A DNA stretch of 8,242 bases from Streptomycetales bacterium (GTDB taxonomy: Bacteria; Actinomycetota; Actinomycetes; Prado026). The notes below the pieces were generated by a model. That model was not told the origin of the DNA, did no database searches, and saw only the letters and a list, made by a program, of their open reading frames with translations. Location of the stretch: the NCBI GenBank assembly GCA_025361995.1, contig JANYIP010000357.1, positions 1 through 8,242 on the forward strand. The letters run 5' to 3'. Below, piece after piece: positions 1-5,486 of this stretch (its first letter is position 1; each line of letters begins with the position of its first letter). The translations under genes and the position numbers were made by a program.

Positions 1-74
1 TGTTCGAGCCGGAGCTGGTGATCCGCGAGTCGAGCTCGGTACGCCGCCGGACGTCCAAGAAGTCGGTGCAGTGA
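1..74 (+). CDS. C-terminal end of a probable LacI-family transcriptional regulator (partial)
   Basis: Only the last 23 codons lie in the window; the reading frame enters at base 3 and stops with TGA at 72-74. The tail contains PELVIRESSSVRRR. The PxLVxRxSS pattern followed by a short basic tail is how many LacI/GalR-family repressors end, at the close of the effector-binding domain. The stop lies only 4 bases before the lutA start, so the gene is probably co-transcribed and translationally coupled with lutABC and may be their local regulator. The ligand cannot be told from this fragment; lactate operons in other bacteria often use GntR-family regulators, so a LacI protein hints at control by a sugar or another catabolic signal. 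The family call rests on a short tail and is moderate; that an open frame ends here is clear. Confidence 0.62.
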   Translation, partial: FEPELVIRESSSVRRRTSKKSVQ

Positions 75-78
75 GCCC

Positions 79-828
79 ATGAAGATCGCCCTGTTCATCA
101 CCTGCCTCGCAGACACCGTCTACCCCTCGGTCGGCCGGGCCACCGTGGCTGTGCTGGAGCGACTTGGCCACGAGGTCGTCTTCCCCGCCGGGCAGACCTG
201 TTGCGGCCAGATGCACGTGAACACCGGCTATCAGCGCCAAGCCGTTCCCCTCATCCGCCAGCACGTCGAGGTGTTCGAGCCGTACGACCTGATCGTGGCG
301 CCATCGGGGTCCTGCGTCGGATCGGTGCGGCACCAGCACGGCCAGGTGGCCCGCCGAGCCGGTGACGAAGGGCTTGCCACCGCCGCAGAGACGGTGGCAG
401 CACGCACGTATGAGCTGTCGGAGCTGCTCGTCGACGTGCTGGGCGTCGACGACGTCGGCGCGGTGTTCCCGCACCGGGTGACATACCACCCCACCTGCCA
501 CTCGTTGCGGCTGCTGCGGGTCGGCGACAAGCCGTTGCGCCTGCTGCGGAACGTGGCAGGCATCGACCTCGTGGAGCTGCCTGAGGCCGACCAGTGCTGC
601 GGGTTCGGCGGCACCTTCGCGCTGAAGAACGCGGAGACCTCGGCTGCGATGCTCGCCGACAAGATGTCGAACGTGCTCGCGACCGGGGCGAGCGTGTGCA
701 CCGCCGGCGACGCGTCCTGCCTGATGCACATCGGCGGCGGGCTTTCGCGGCTGGCAACGTCGACGCGGGCTGTGCATCTCGCGGAGATCTTGGCGTCGAC
801 CGACGGCACGGTGGAGGTGCGCTCGTGA
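79..828 (+). CDS. lutA: L-lactate utilization protein LutA (LldE), Fe-S/CCG-domain subunit
   Basis: 249 aa, full length for the family. LutA is the cysteine-rich subunit of the cytoplasmic LutABC complex that oxidises L-lactate to pyruvate. Two CCG (DUF224) domains are visible. The first has C41-C42-G43 and C79; the second has C140 (YHPTCHS), C173-C174-G175 and C214 (DASCLMHIGG). Such domains bind iron-sulfur clusters in heterodisulfide-reductase and glycolate-oxidase relatives. The N-terminus MKIALFITCLADTVYPSVG is the usual family start, which supports the ATG at 79. The Shine-Dalgarno sequence is weak, consistent with coupling to the upstream gene ending at 74. The stop codon overlaps the GTG start of lutB. 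No truncation or missing key cysteine was seen. Confidence 0.95.
   Translation: MKIALFITCLADTVYPSVGRATVAVLERLGHEVVFPAGQTCCGQMHVNTGYQRQAVPLIRQHVEVFEPYDLIVAPSGSCVGSVRHQHGQVARRAGDEGLATAAETVAARTYELSELLVDVLGVDDVGAVFPHRVTYHPTCHSLRLLRVGDKPLRLLRNVAGIDLVELPEADQCCGFGGTFALKNAETSAAMLADKMSNVLATGASVCTAGDASCLMHIGGGLSRLATSTRAVHLAEILASTDGTVEVRS
813..819 (+). promoter_or_regulatory. Ribosome binding site of lutB (GGAGGTG)
   Basis: A near-consensus Shine-Dalgarno sequence inside the end of lutA, 5 bases before the GTG at 825. It fixes the lutB start; the same reading frame stays open upstream to 594 but that part only overlaps lutA. Confidence 0.8.
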
Positions 829-2324
829 CGACCTTCCTCGGGCTACCCGGGGGCCTGCCCCATGCCGACCGCCACACCGGTCAGGTCGAAGGGAGCCTGC
901 GTTTTCCGGACGCGGCCCGCACCGCGCTGGCCGACGGTCAGCTCCGGACCAACATCGGTGCCGCCACCCGCACGATCAGAACCAAGCGCGCCGCGGTGGT
1001 CGCCGAGGTCCCTGACTGGGAAGAGCTGCGCGAAGCGGGCCGGGCGATCAAGACGGACACCATGGCGCGGCTGCCCGAGCTGCTGCTGCAGCTCGAGGAG
1101 AACGTGACCGCCCGCGGCGGCGTCGTCCACTGGGCTCGCGACGCGACGCAGGCGAACGCCATCGTGGCGGGCCTGGTGAGGGCGGTCGGGGCGACCGAGG
1201 TCGTCAAGGTGAAGTCCATGGTCACCCAGGAGATCGGGCTGAACGAGGCCCTCGCCGAACGGGGCATCACGGCCTGGGAGACGGACCTCGCCGAGCTGAT
1301 CGTGCAGCTCGGACACGACAAGCCTTCGCACATCCTGGTGCCGGCGATCCACCGCAACCGGGCGCAGATCCGCGAGATCTTCCTGCGCGAGATGCCCGGC
1401 GTGGACTCGGGTCTCACCGATGAGCCCCGCGACCTCGCGATGGCCGCGCGGCGCTACCTGCGCGCCAAGTTCCTCACCGCACAGGTGGCGGTCTCCGGCG
1501 CCAACTTCGCGGTCGCGGACACCGGCACCTTGACGGTCGTCGAGTCGGAGGGGAACGGGCGGATGTGCCTGACCCTGCCGCAGACGCTGATCACGGTGAT
1601 GGGCATCGAGAAGGTGGTGCCGACGTTCAGCGACCTCGAAGTCTTCCTGCAGCTCCTGCCCCGCTCCTCGACGGGCGAGCGGATGAACCCGTACACGTCG
1701 ATGTGGACAGGGGTGACGCCGGGCGACGGGCCGCAAGACGTCCACCTGGTCCTGCTGGACAACGGGCGTACCGCCACTCTTGCCGACCAGGTCGGGAGGG
1801 CAGCACTGCACTGCATCCGGTGCTCGGCCTGCCTCAACGTCTGCCCGGTGTACGAGCGGACCGGCGGCCATGCGTACGGCTCGGTGTACCCGGGGCCGAT
1901 CGGAGCGGTGCTGTCTCCGCAGCTCACCGGAATCACCGGTGGCGACGACCCGAACGACTCGCTGCCGTACGCATCGTCGCTGTGCGGCGCGTGCTTCGAC
2001 GCCTGCCCGGTGAAGATCGACATCCCGAACCTGCTGGTGAACCTGCGCGCCCAGCACACCGAGGCCCATGCAGACACCCACCGGATCCCCTCGGCCGAGC
2101 AGATCGCGATGGCGGCGACAGCGTGGGCGATGTCCTCCCCCTCGCGCTGGGCACGGGCCCAGGCGACCACCCGGGCCGGCCGGCTGCTAGGCCGTCGGAG
2201 GCAAGTGATCAGGGCGCTGCCTGCGCCGTTGTCGGCCTGGACCGCAGCTCGCGACCTGCCCCGGCCACCGACCGAGACGTTCCGGCAGTGGTGGGCTGCC
2301 CGCGACGCAGGGGAGCACCGGTGA
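825..2324 (+). CDS. lutB: L-lactate utilization protein LutB (LldF), LUD domain and 4Fe-4S ferredoxin subunit
   Basis: 499 aa from GTG 825, the normal length. LutB is the electron-transfer subunit of the LutABC lactate-oxidising complex. Residues about 65-310 form the LUD domain, with the typical segment ANFAVADTGTLTVVESEGN at 227-244. A two-cluster ferredoxin part follows: C330xxC333xxC336xxxC340P, then C387xxC390xxxC394P, the same seven-cysteine pattern I know from E. coli YkgF. The last about 90 residues (PLSAWTAARDLPRPPTETFRQWW) match the C-terminal DUF3390-type tail of LutB. The start overlaps the lutA stop as GTGA and has a good ribosome binding site. The gene ends in a second GTGA overlap with lutC, so the three subunits are likely made in step from one mRNA. 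Nothing is missing or broken. Confidence 0.96.
   Translation: MTTFLGLPGGLPHADRHTGQVEGSLRFPDAARTALADGQLRTNIGAATRTIRTKRAAVVAEVPDWEELREAGRAIKTDTMARLPELLLQLEENVTARGGVVHWARDATQANAIVAGLVRAVGATEVVKVKSMVTQEIGLNEALAERGITAWETDLAELIVQLGHDKPSHILVPAIHRNRAQIREIFLREMPGVDSGLTDEPRDLAMAARRYLRAKFLTAQVAVSGANFAVADTGTLTVVESEGNGRMCLTLPQTLITVMGIEKVVPTFSDLEVFLQLLPRSSTGERMNPYTSMWTGVTPGDGPQDVHLVLLDNGRTATLADQVGRAALHCIRCSACLNVCPVYERTGGHAYGSVYPGPIGAVLSPQLTGITGGDDPNDSLPYASSLCGACFDACPVKIDIPNLLVNLRAQHTEAHADTHRIPSAEQIAMAATAWAMSSPSRWARAQATTRAGRLLGRRRQVIRALPAPLSAWTAARDLPRPPTETFRQWWAARDAGEHR
2309..2315 (+). promoter_or_regulatory. Ribosome binding site of lutC (AGGGGAG)
   Basis: A purine-rich Shine-Dalgarno sequence 5 bases before the GTG at 2321. 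It favours this start over the in-frame ATG at 2339, which has no comparable site. Confidence 0.7.
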
Positions 2325-2974
2325 GCGGCCTGACCAGCATGACCGGTGCCGCCCGTGCGGAGATCCTGGCCCGTACCCGGGCAGCCCTGACTCGTGCGCA
2401 GCCGCCTGGGCCGGTGGTCCGTGACTACCGGACCACCGGCGACTTGCAGCTGGGGTCGCCAGAGCTCGTCGCGCTGCTGACCGACCGGCTCGTCGACTAC
2501 CGGGCGCACGTCCACCCCGTGGGTACGGAGCAGATCTCCGCGGCGATCGCGGGGATTGCCGCAGCGCACGCTGGTGGCGCGGCCCGGTTCGTCGTGGCCA
2601 GCGACTTCGCCACAGCGTGGCGACAAGGCTGGGGGGCGGTCGAGGACCACGGGCTCAGCCCGCGCGAGCTCGACGAGACTGACGGCGCGGTGACGACCTG
2701 CAGGGTCGCGATCGCCGATACCGGGACCCTGGTCCTGGATGCCGGCCCCGGGCAGGGAAGGCGGGCGATCACCCTGGTTCCCGACCTCCACATCTGCCTG
2801 GTGCGCCACGACCAGATCGTGCAGACCGTGCCCGAGGCCCTGCGCCGGCTCGACGCGGGACGGCCCATCACCTTCATCAGCGGACCGTCGGCCACCAGCG
2901 ACATCGAGCTGGCGCGGGTCGAGGGAGTGCACGGCCCGCGCATCCTGCACGTCCTGCTCATCAGTCCGCCCTGA
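2321..2974 (+). CDS. lutC: L-lactate utilization protein LutC (LldG), LUD-domain subunit
   Basis: 217 aa, usual size for LutC, the third subunit of the lactate oxidation complex. The protein is one LUD domain. An N-terminal helix (ARAEILARTRAAL) is followed by a variable linker, then the conserved core ADTGTLVLDAGPGQGRRAI at 132-150, TLVPDLHICLVRHDQIVQTVPEAL, and the closing SGPSATSDIELARVEGVHGPR at 187-207, a near-signature of LutC. GTG 2321 overlaps the lutB stop as GTGA; ATG 2339 is an alternative start giving a protein 6 residues shorter. The last 14 bases overlap the 3' end of the opposite-strand manA gene. It has no iron-sulfur cysteine motif, as expected for this subunit. Confidence 0.95.
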   Translation: MSGLTSMTGAARAEILARTRAALTRAQPPGPVVRDYRTTGDLQLGSPELVALLTDRLVDYRAHVHPVGTEQISAAIAGIAAAHAGGAARFVVASDFATAWRQGWGAVEDHGLSPRELDETDGAVTTCRVAIADTGTLVLDAGPGQGRRAITLVPDLHICLVRHDQIVQTVPEALRRLDAGRPITFISGPSATSDIELARVEGVHGPRILHVLLISPP

Positions 2975-2976
2975 TG
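2959..2976. terminator. Inverted repeat across the lutC/manA convergent overlap, possible bidirectional terminator
   Basis: CATCAG (2959-2964), 6-base spacer, CTGATG (2971-2976): a perfect 6-bp stem. The lutC stop TGA (2972-2974) lies in the right arm, and the manA stop TGA (2963-2961, minus strand) lies in the left arm. There is no T-rich tract, which is common in high-GC actinobacteria, but the stem is short, so a terminator role is only plausible. Confidence 0.4.
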
Positions 2977-4109
2977 CCGGTCCCCCTCGCGGTGAGAAAG
3001 CACGTACCGCGGCCGGCCACCGCAACGTTCCTGCTAGCGCCGGGGAGGTAGGCCGCGGATCCCGGCGCCAACGTCACGCCGCCGACCTCGACCTCGCCCT
3101 CGACGCAGACGACGATGCACGGACCCGCGGCTCGTACCGTGATCGGCCGCCCCAGCGGGCGTACCCTCCAGAGCGCGAAATCGTCGACCGGCACGTCGTA
3201 GGCGTCGATGCCCGCAGCGATGGCCCGCGGGGAGACCACCGGGGCGGGGCCCGCGTCGCAGACGATCAGGCGCAGCAGCTCGGGAATATCGATCTTCTTG
3301 GAGGTGAACCCTGCGCGCAGCACGTTGTCGCTGGAAGCCTGGACCTCGACCCCTGCGCCGTGGAGGTAAGAGTGCAGAACCCCGGCGCCGACGAAGATGC
3401 CTTCGCCCGGCTCGAGCACGACGAGCCGGAGCAGCAGCGGTGCCACGACACCCGGGTCGCCGGGGTAGAGCTCGGTCAGCCGGAGCACCCAGGCGGCAGT
3501 GAGCTGGTCCGGCGAGCGGTGGTCGGCGGCCACCTCGCTCGCCACCGTGACGACGTCCTCGATCAGCGCCATCCGGTCGACGGAGTCGACGGTGACCAGC
3601 GAGGCGAACGTCGACCGCAAGGCTTCGGCCTGGCCCGACGCCAGAGCGGTGACCAGCGCCGAGAACCGGGCCGAACCCCAGCGCCCAGCCAGGGCGAGGA
3701 TCTCGTCAGGGCTCCGGAAGCCGCACAGTGCTTCAGCCCGGGTCAGCGCCACCAGGAGCTCGGGCTTGTGGTTGGTGTCCTTGTAGGAGCGCTCGACAGC
3801 GTCCCGGGGGATCCTGCGGGCGTCCTCGGCTGCGTACCCCGCCAGGGCCTGGGCCCGGTCGGGGTGGACCTGGATCGACAGCGGCACGTCGGCGGCCAAG
3901 AGCTTGACCAGGTACGGCAGGTCGGGCTCGACATCAGCGAGGCTGCGGCCGTCCGGGAGCTGCGAGGAGTCGAACGGGTGAGCGCCGATCCAGATCTCCG
4001 CCCAAGGCTCCGCCGAGGGTACAGTCGCGCCGAGCAGCCGGGGCAGGACGGTGTGCGATCCCCAGGCGTACGTCCGCACCGGGTTGGTGAGGAGCTGGGC
4101 GTCGGCCAT
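2961..4109 (-). CDS. manA: Mannose-6-phosphate isomerase, class I (cupin, Zn-dependent)
   Basis: 382 aa, full length. The enzyme interconverts mannose-6-phosphate and fructose-6-phosphate in the cytoplasm, feeding mannose into glycolysis or supplying mannose-6-P for GDP-mannose and glycan synthesis. The zinc ligands of the type I family are all visible: Q80 and H82 in SIQVHPDR, E117 in NHKPEL, and H246 in GAGVLHSYLHG. The conserved active-site stretch SSDNVLRAGFTSKKID (259-274, with R265) is present. The N-terminal NPVRTYAWGS and SAEPWAEIWIGAHP motifs fix the start at ATG 4109. No Shine-Dalgarno sequence precedes it; instead a -10-like TAGGGT ends 8 bases upstream, suggesting a leaderless mRNA. 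Its 3' end runs 14 bases into lutC on the other strand. A link to lactate use is not evident. Confidence 0.96.
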   Translation of the reverse strand: MADAQLLTNPVRTYAWGSHTVLPRLLGATVPSAEPWAEIWIGAHPFDSSQLPDGRSLADVEPDLPYLVKLLAADVPLSIQVHPDRAQALAGYAAEDARRIPRDAVERSYKDTNHKPELLVALTRAEALCGFRSPDEILALAGRWGSARFSALVTALASGQAEALRSTFASLVTVDSVDRMALIEDVVTVASEVAADHRSPDQLTAAWVLRLTELYPGDPGVVAPLLLRLVVLEPGEGIFVGAGVLHSYLHGAGVEVQASSDNVLRAGFTSKKIDIPELLRLIVCDAGPAPVVSPRAIAAGIDAYDVPVDDFALWRVRPLGRPITVRAAGPCIVVCVEGEVEVGGVTLAPGSAAYLPGASRNVAVAGRGTCFLTARGTGIRAD

Positions 4110-4117
4110 GTGCGGGG

Positions 4118-4123
4118 ACCCTA
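4118..4123 (-). promoter_or_regulatory. Candidate -10 element of manA (TAGGGT)
   Basis: TAGGGT fits the actinobacterial TAnnnT -10 pattern and ends 8 bases before the manA ATG. Transcription would begin at or within two bases of the start codon, giving a leaderless message. No clear -35 hexamer was seen about 17 bases upstream. Confidence 0.5.
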
Positions 4124-4164
4124 CACAGCAGCGCGGTCGACTCAGTCGGGACGGCTGGCCGGGA

Positions 4165-4374
4165 CTATTCGGTACCGTCGCGCTGGGCGGGGATACCGGC
4201 GAGCAGAGCGCGCACCTCGGCCTCGCGGTAGCGGCGGTGGCCGCCCAGGGTACGGATCGAGGTCAGCTTGCCGGCCTTCGCCCAGCGGGTCACAGTCTTG
4301 GGGTCGACCCGGAACATGGCTGCGACCTCGGACGGCGTGAGCAAGGGCTCAGCGTCGGGCGTACGGGTGGTCAC
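4165..4374 (-). CDS. bldC: BldC, MerR-like developmental transcriptional regulator
   Basis: 69 aa from GTG 4374. The sequence is almost the same as Streptomyces BldC: TRTPDAEPLLTPSEVAAMF, then the helix-turn-helix DPKTVTRWAKAGKL (residues 24-37) and the wing RTLGGHRRYREAEV (41-54). BldC is a single winged-HTH domain without an effector domain, known to bind DNA as head-to-tail chains on direct repeats and, in Streptomyces, to delay entry into sporulation. Orthologues also occur in actinobacteria that do not sporulate, so a sporulation role should not be assumed here. The frame stays open upstream to 4434, but known BldC proteins start at this M-T-x-R-T position, so GTG 4374 is chosen. It lies between manA and a hypothetical gene, all on the minus strand but separated by their own leaders. 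Confidence 0.95.
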   Translation of the reverse strand: MTTRTPDAEPLLTPSEVAAMFRVDPKTVTRWAKAGKLTSIRTLGGHRRYREAEVRALLAGIPAQRDGTE

Positions 4375-4387
4375 GAGTGAGCCGCCC

Positions 4388-4394
4388 CCTCCTT
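4388..4394 (-). promoter_or_regulatory. Shine-Dalgarno sequence of bldC (AAGGAGG), unusually far from the start
   Basis: A perfect AAGGAGG followed by further G residues. It ends 13 bases before the chosen GTG, longer than the usual 5-10; pairing shifted into the G run would shorten this to about 10. It still supports translation beginning near 4374 rather than at 4434, which lies upstream of it. Confidence 0.6.
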
Positions 4395-4398
4395 GCGG

Positions 4399-4417
4399 GA
4401 CAGTCACTGTCGACAGT
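4399..4417. promoter_or_regulatory. Overlapping palindromes upstream of bldC, candidate operator
   Basis: Read on the minus strand as ACTGTC-GACAGT-G-ACTGTC: three alternating half-sites forming a perfect 12-bp palindrome (4406-4417) that overlaps a second one with a single central base (4399-4411). The two outer ACTGTC units are also direct repeats 13 bp apart. The block sits directly upstream of the bldC ribosome binding site. With no loop between arms it suits a dimeric DNA-binding protein better than an RNA hairpin. The binder is unknown. Confidence 0.45.
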
Positions 4418-4439
4418 CCACCGGGCCACATCATCCCGC

Positions 4440-4454
4440 TTGTCCAGGTTGTCC
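4440..4454. repeat. Short direct repeat TTGTCC-AGG-TTGTCC in the bldC leader
   Basis: Two identical 6-mers at 4440-4445 and 4449-4454, repeating every 9 bp, on the same DNA face to within about one base. Direct repeats are the layout BldC-type proteins bind, though their known sites are more AT-rich. The pair could instead contribute -35-like elements (GGACAA on the minus strand) to a bldC promoter. Confidence 0.3.
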
Positions 4455-4458
4455 GAAA

Positions 4459-4474
4459 TGGCCCGATAGGGCCA
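4459..4474. promoter_or_regulatory. Perfect inverted repeat TGGCCC-GATA-GGGCCA upstream of bldC
   Basis: A 6-bp perfect stem around a 4-base centre, about 85-100 bases upstream of the bldC start. It could be an operator or a small hairpin near the 5' end of the bldC transcript. No T-tract follows on either strand. Confidence 0.4.
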
Positions 4475-4501
4475 TGCAGGTGATGACACCGACTGACTAG
4501 G

Positions 4502-4514
4502 CGGAGACCCTCCG
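4502..4514. terminator. Small hairpin downstream of the hypothetical gene, possible terminator
   Basis: CGGAG-ACC-CTCCG, a perfect 5-bp stem with a 3-base loop, 61 bases beyond the stop of the minus-strand hypothetical gene and before the bldC leader. It is short and lacks a T-tract, so it is a weak terminator candidate. The rest of the 4375-4574 gap shows no coding sequence. Confidence 0.22.
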
Positions 4515-4574
4515 AATGGATCTTGTCGATTGACTACGCACAGTGACCAGCCCGAGGACCGGCGCGGCGACTGC

Positions 4575-5435
4575 TCAGGTGGCGTGCTCCAGCGCCTGGA
4601 CGTCCCGCCAGCGATCCATGAGCTTGGCGTACGCCGCGGAGGCGCCGTCCGGGGATCCCGCAGCCAGCGCCGCGAGCCCGTCGGCGACGTCGGTGACCGA
4701 GGAGTCCGACTCCAGCGTCTCGTCGCTGACCAGCGTGGCGAGTCCGCCGTAGTCGAGCTCGACCTGGCTGTGCGGGTGGAACTCCTCGAGCCAGCGGGCC
4801 ACCTCTTCGACCCCCTCGGTGACCACGCCCTCGCCCATCGAGTGCTGCAGCACGCTGAGCCCTCGAGCCATCCGCTGCCGGGCCCGACCCATCGAGGTCC
4901 GAAAGACCAGTCCGCGCTCAGGGTCGGCGCCGAGCCGCAGCTCCCGCTCGTCAGCAGTGAACGCGATGAACCACCAGAGCGGTACGTGCCAGGTCGCGGT
5001 GAGGATGCGCGGCTGGCGCAGCGCCGGGCTCGCGGCCCGCCAGGCGGCGAACTCCGAGAGAGCGGCCTCGCGCGCGGCCGGCGCGACAAAGGCGGAGAGC
5101 AGCGGCTCGGGCACGTCCTCACGCAGGGACTCCAGGGCCACCCACGAGCGGAGCCGCTCGTCCAGCGGACAGACGTACGGGCCAGCACCGGCCGAGCGCC
5201 CCACGTCCAGCACGAACGCTCCGCGCAGCTCCTCCTCGGGACCGACCCGGGTGGGGATCGCGACGGCCCGCCGCATCGCGGCTTCCTGCTCGGCAGCCAG
5301 CAGCGCGGACCTCGACGGGCGGGACGGATCGGCGGCGTAGCTGGTCCAGTAGGAGCGCTCCGGCTCAGCGAAGGCAGCCAGCGGCTCATAGACGCGCAGC
5401 CATGCCGCGTAGGGCAGGAGCGGCAAGCGGGCCAT
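4575..5435 (-). CDS. Conserved actinobacterial protein of unknown function beside bldC
   Basis: 286 aa from ATG 5435. I do not recognise a named domain. The N-terminus is compact and aromatic (PLLPYAAWLRVYEPLAAF); the middle has a mixed helix region (LRSWVALESLREDVPEPLL) and a tryptophan-rich strand-like core ATWHVPLWWFIAFTADERELRL at 147-168; next comes a basic stretch TSMGRARQRMARGLSVLQHS (180-199); the C-terminal third is acidic and helical (GVEEVARWLEEF, LMDRWRDVQALEH). No signal peptide, clear membrane helix or catalytic motif was seen, so it is probably cytoplasmic. The same kind of gene sits between bldC and valine dehydrogenase in Streptomyces, as I recall (SCO4090), supporting a real gene. 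An ATG at 5444 is an alternative start; 5435 is preferred because a CAGGAT -10-like element ends 7 bases upstream and would overlap the 5444 start. The frame runs open to 6590, but that part only mirrors the dehydrogenase gene. Confidence 0.85.
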   Translation of the reverse strand: MARLPLLPYAAWLRVYEPLAAFAEPERSYWTSYAADPSRPSRSALLAAEQEAAMRRAVAIPTRVGPEEELRGAFVLDVGRSAGAGPYVCPLDERLRSWVALESLREDVPEPLLSAFVAPAAREAALSEFAAWRAASPALRQPRILTATWHVPLWWFIAFTADERELRLGADPERGLVFRTSMGRARQRMARGLSVLQHSMGEGVVTEGVEEVARWLEEFHPHSQVELDYGGLATLVSDETLESDSSVTDVADGLAALAAGSPDGASAAYAKLMDRWRDVQALEHAT

Positions 5436-5442
5436 GGCCTGC

Positions 5443-5448
5443 ATCCTG
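5443..5448 (-). promoter_or_regulatory. Candidate -10 element of the hypothetical gene (CAGGAT)
   Basis: CAGGAT resembles the actinobacterial TAGGAT-type -10 hexamer and ends 7 bases before the ATG at 5435, placing transcription start on the start codon. No ribosome binding site is needed for such a leaderless message. No clear -35 element was seen. Confidence 0.4.
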
Positions 5449-5473
5449 GCAGACCGCCCACCGACCCCGCGCC

Positions 5474-5479
5474 TACGCT
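5474..5479 (+). promoter_or_regulatory. Candidate -10 element of the amino acid dehydrogenase gene (TACGCT)
   Basis: TACGCT fits TAnnnT and ends 7 bases before the ATG at 5487, so the message would start at the A of the start codon. There is no Shine-Dalgarno sequence in the 51-base divergent gap, which favours leaderless translation. The opposite promoter lies about 25 bases away, so the two divergent promoters must share this gap. Confidence 0.5.
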
Positions 5480-5486
5480 TTGCGCT

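Noticed and set aside
843..2081. A 412-codon open frame on the minus strand opposite lutB
   Set aside because: Its translation is Arg/Gly/His-rich without any family pattern and exactly mirrors the well-supported lutB gene; long antisense frames are common in high-GC DNA.
4124..4164. Possible terminator hairpin between bldC and manA
   Set aside because: Only 4-bp stems (for example CGGC-CA-GCCG) could be drawn in this GC-rich gap; no better than chance.
2739..4340. A 533-codon plus-strand frame across manA and bldC
   Set aside because: Antisense to two clearly recognised genes; low-complexity Arg/Gly/Asp-rich translation.
4479..4490. GGTG-ATGA-CACC as a possible BldD-like operator upstream of bldC
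   Set aside because: Only 4-bp arms, and the spacing and bases do not match the BldD pattern well enough to claim.
4530..5486. Upstream extension of the dehydrogenase frame on the plus strand
   Set aside because: It mirrors the hypothetical gene on the other strand; family alignment puts the dehydrogenase N-terminus at the ATG at 5487.
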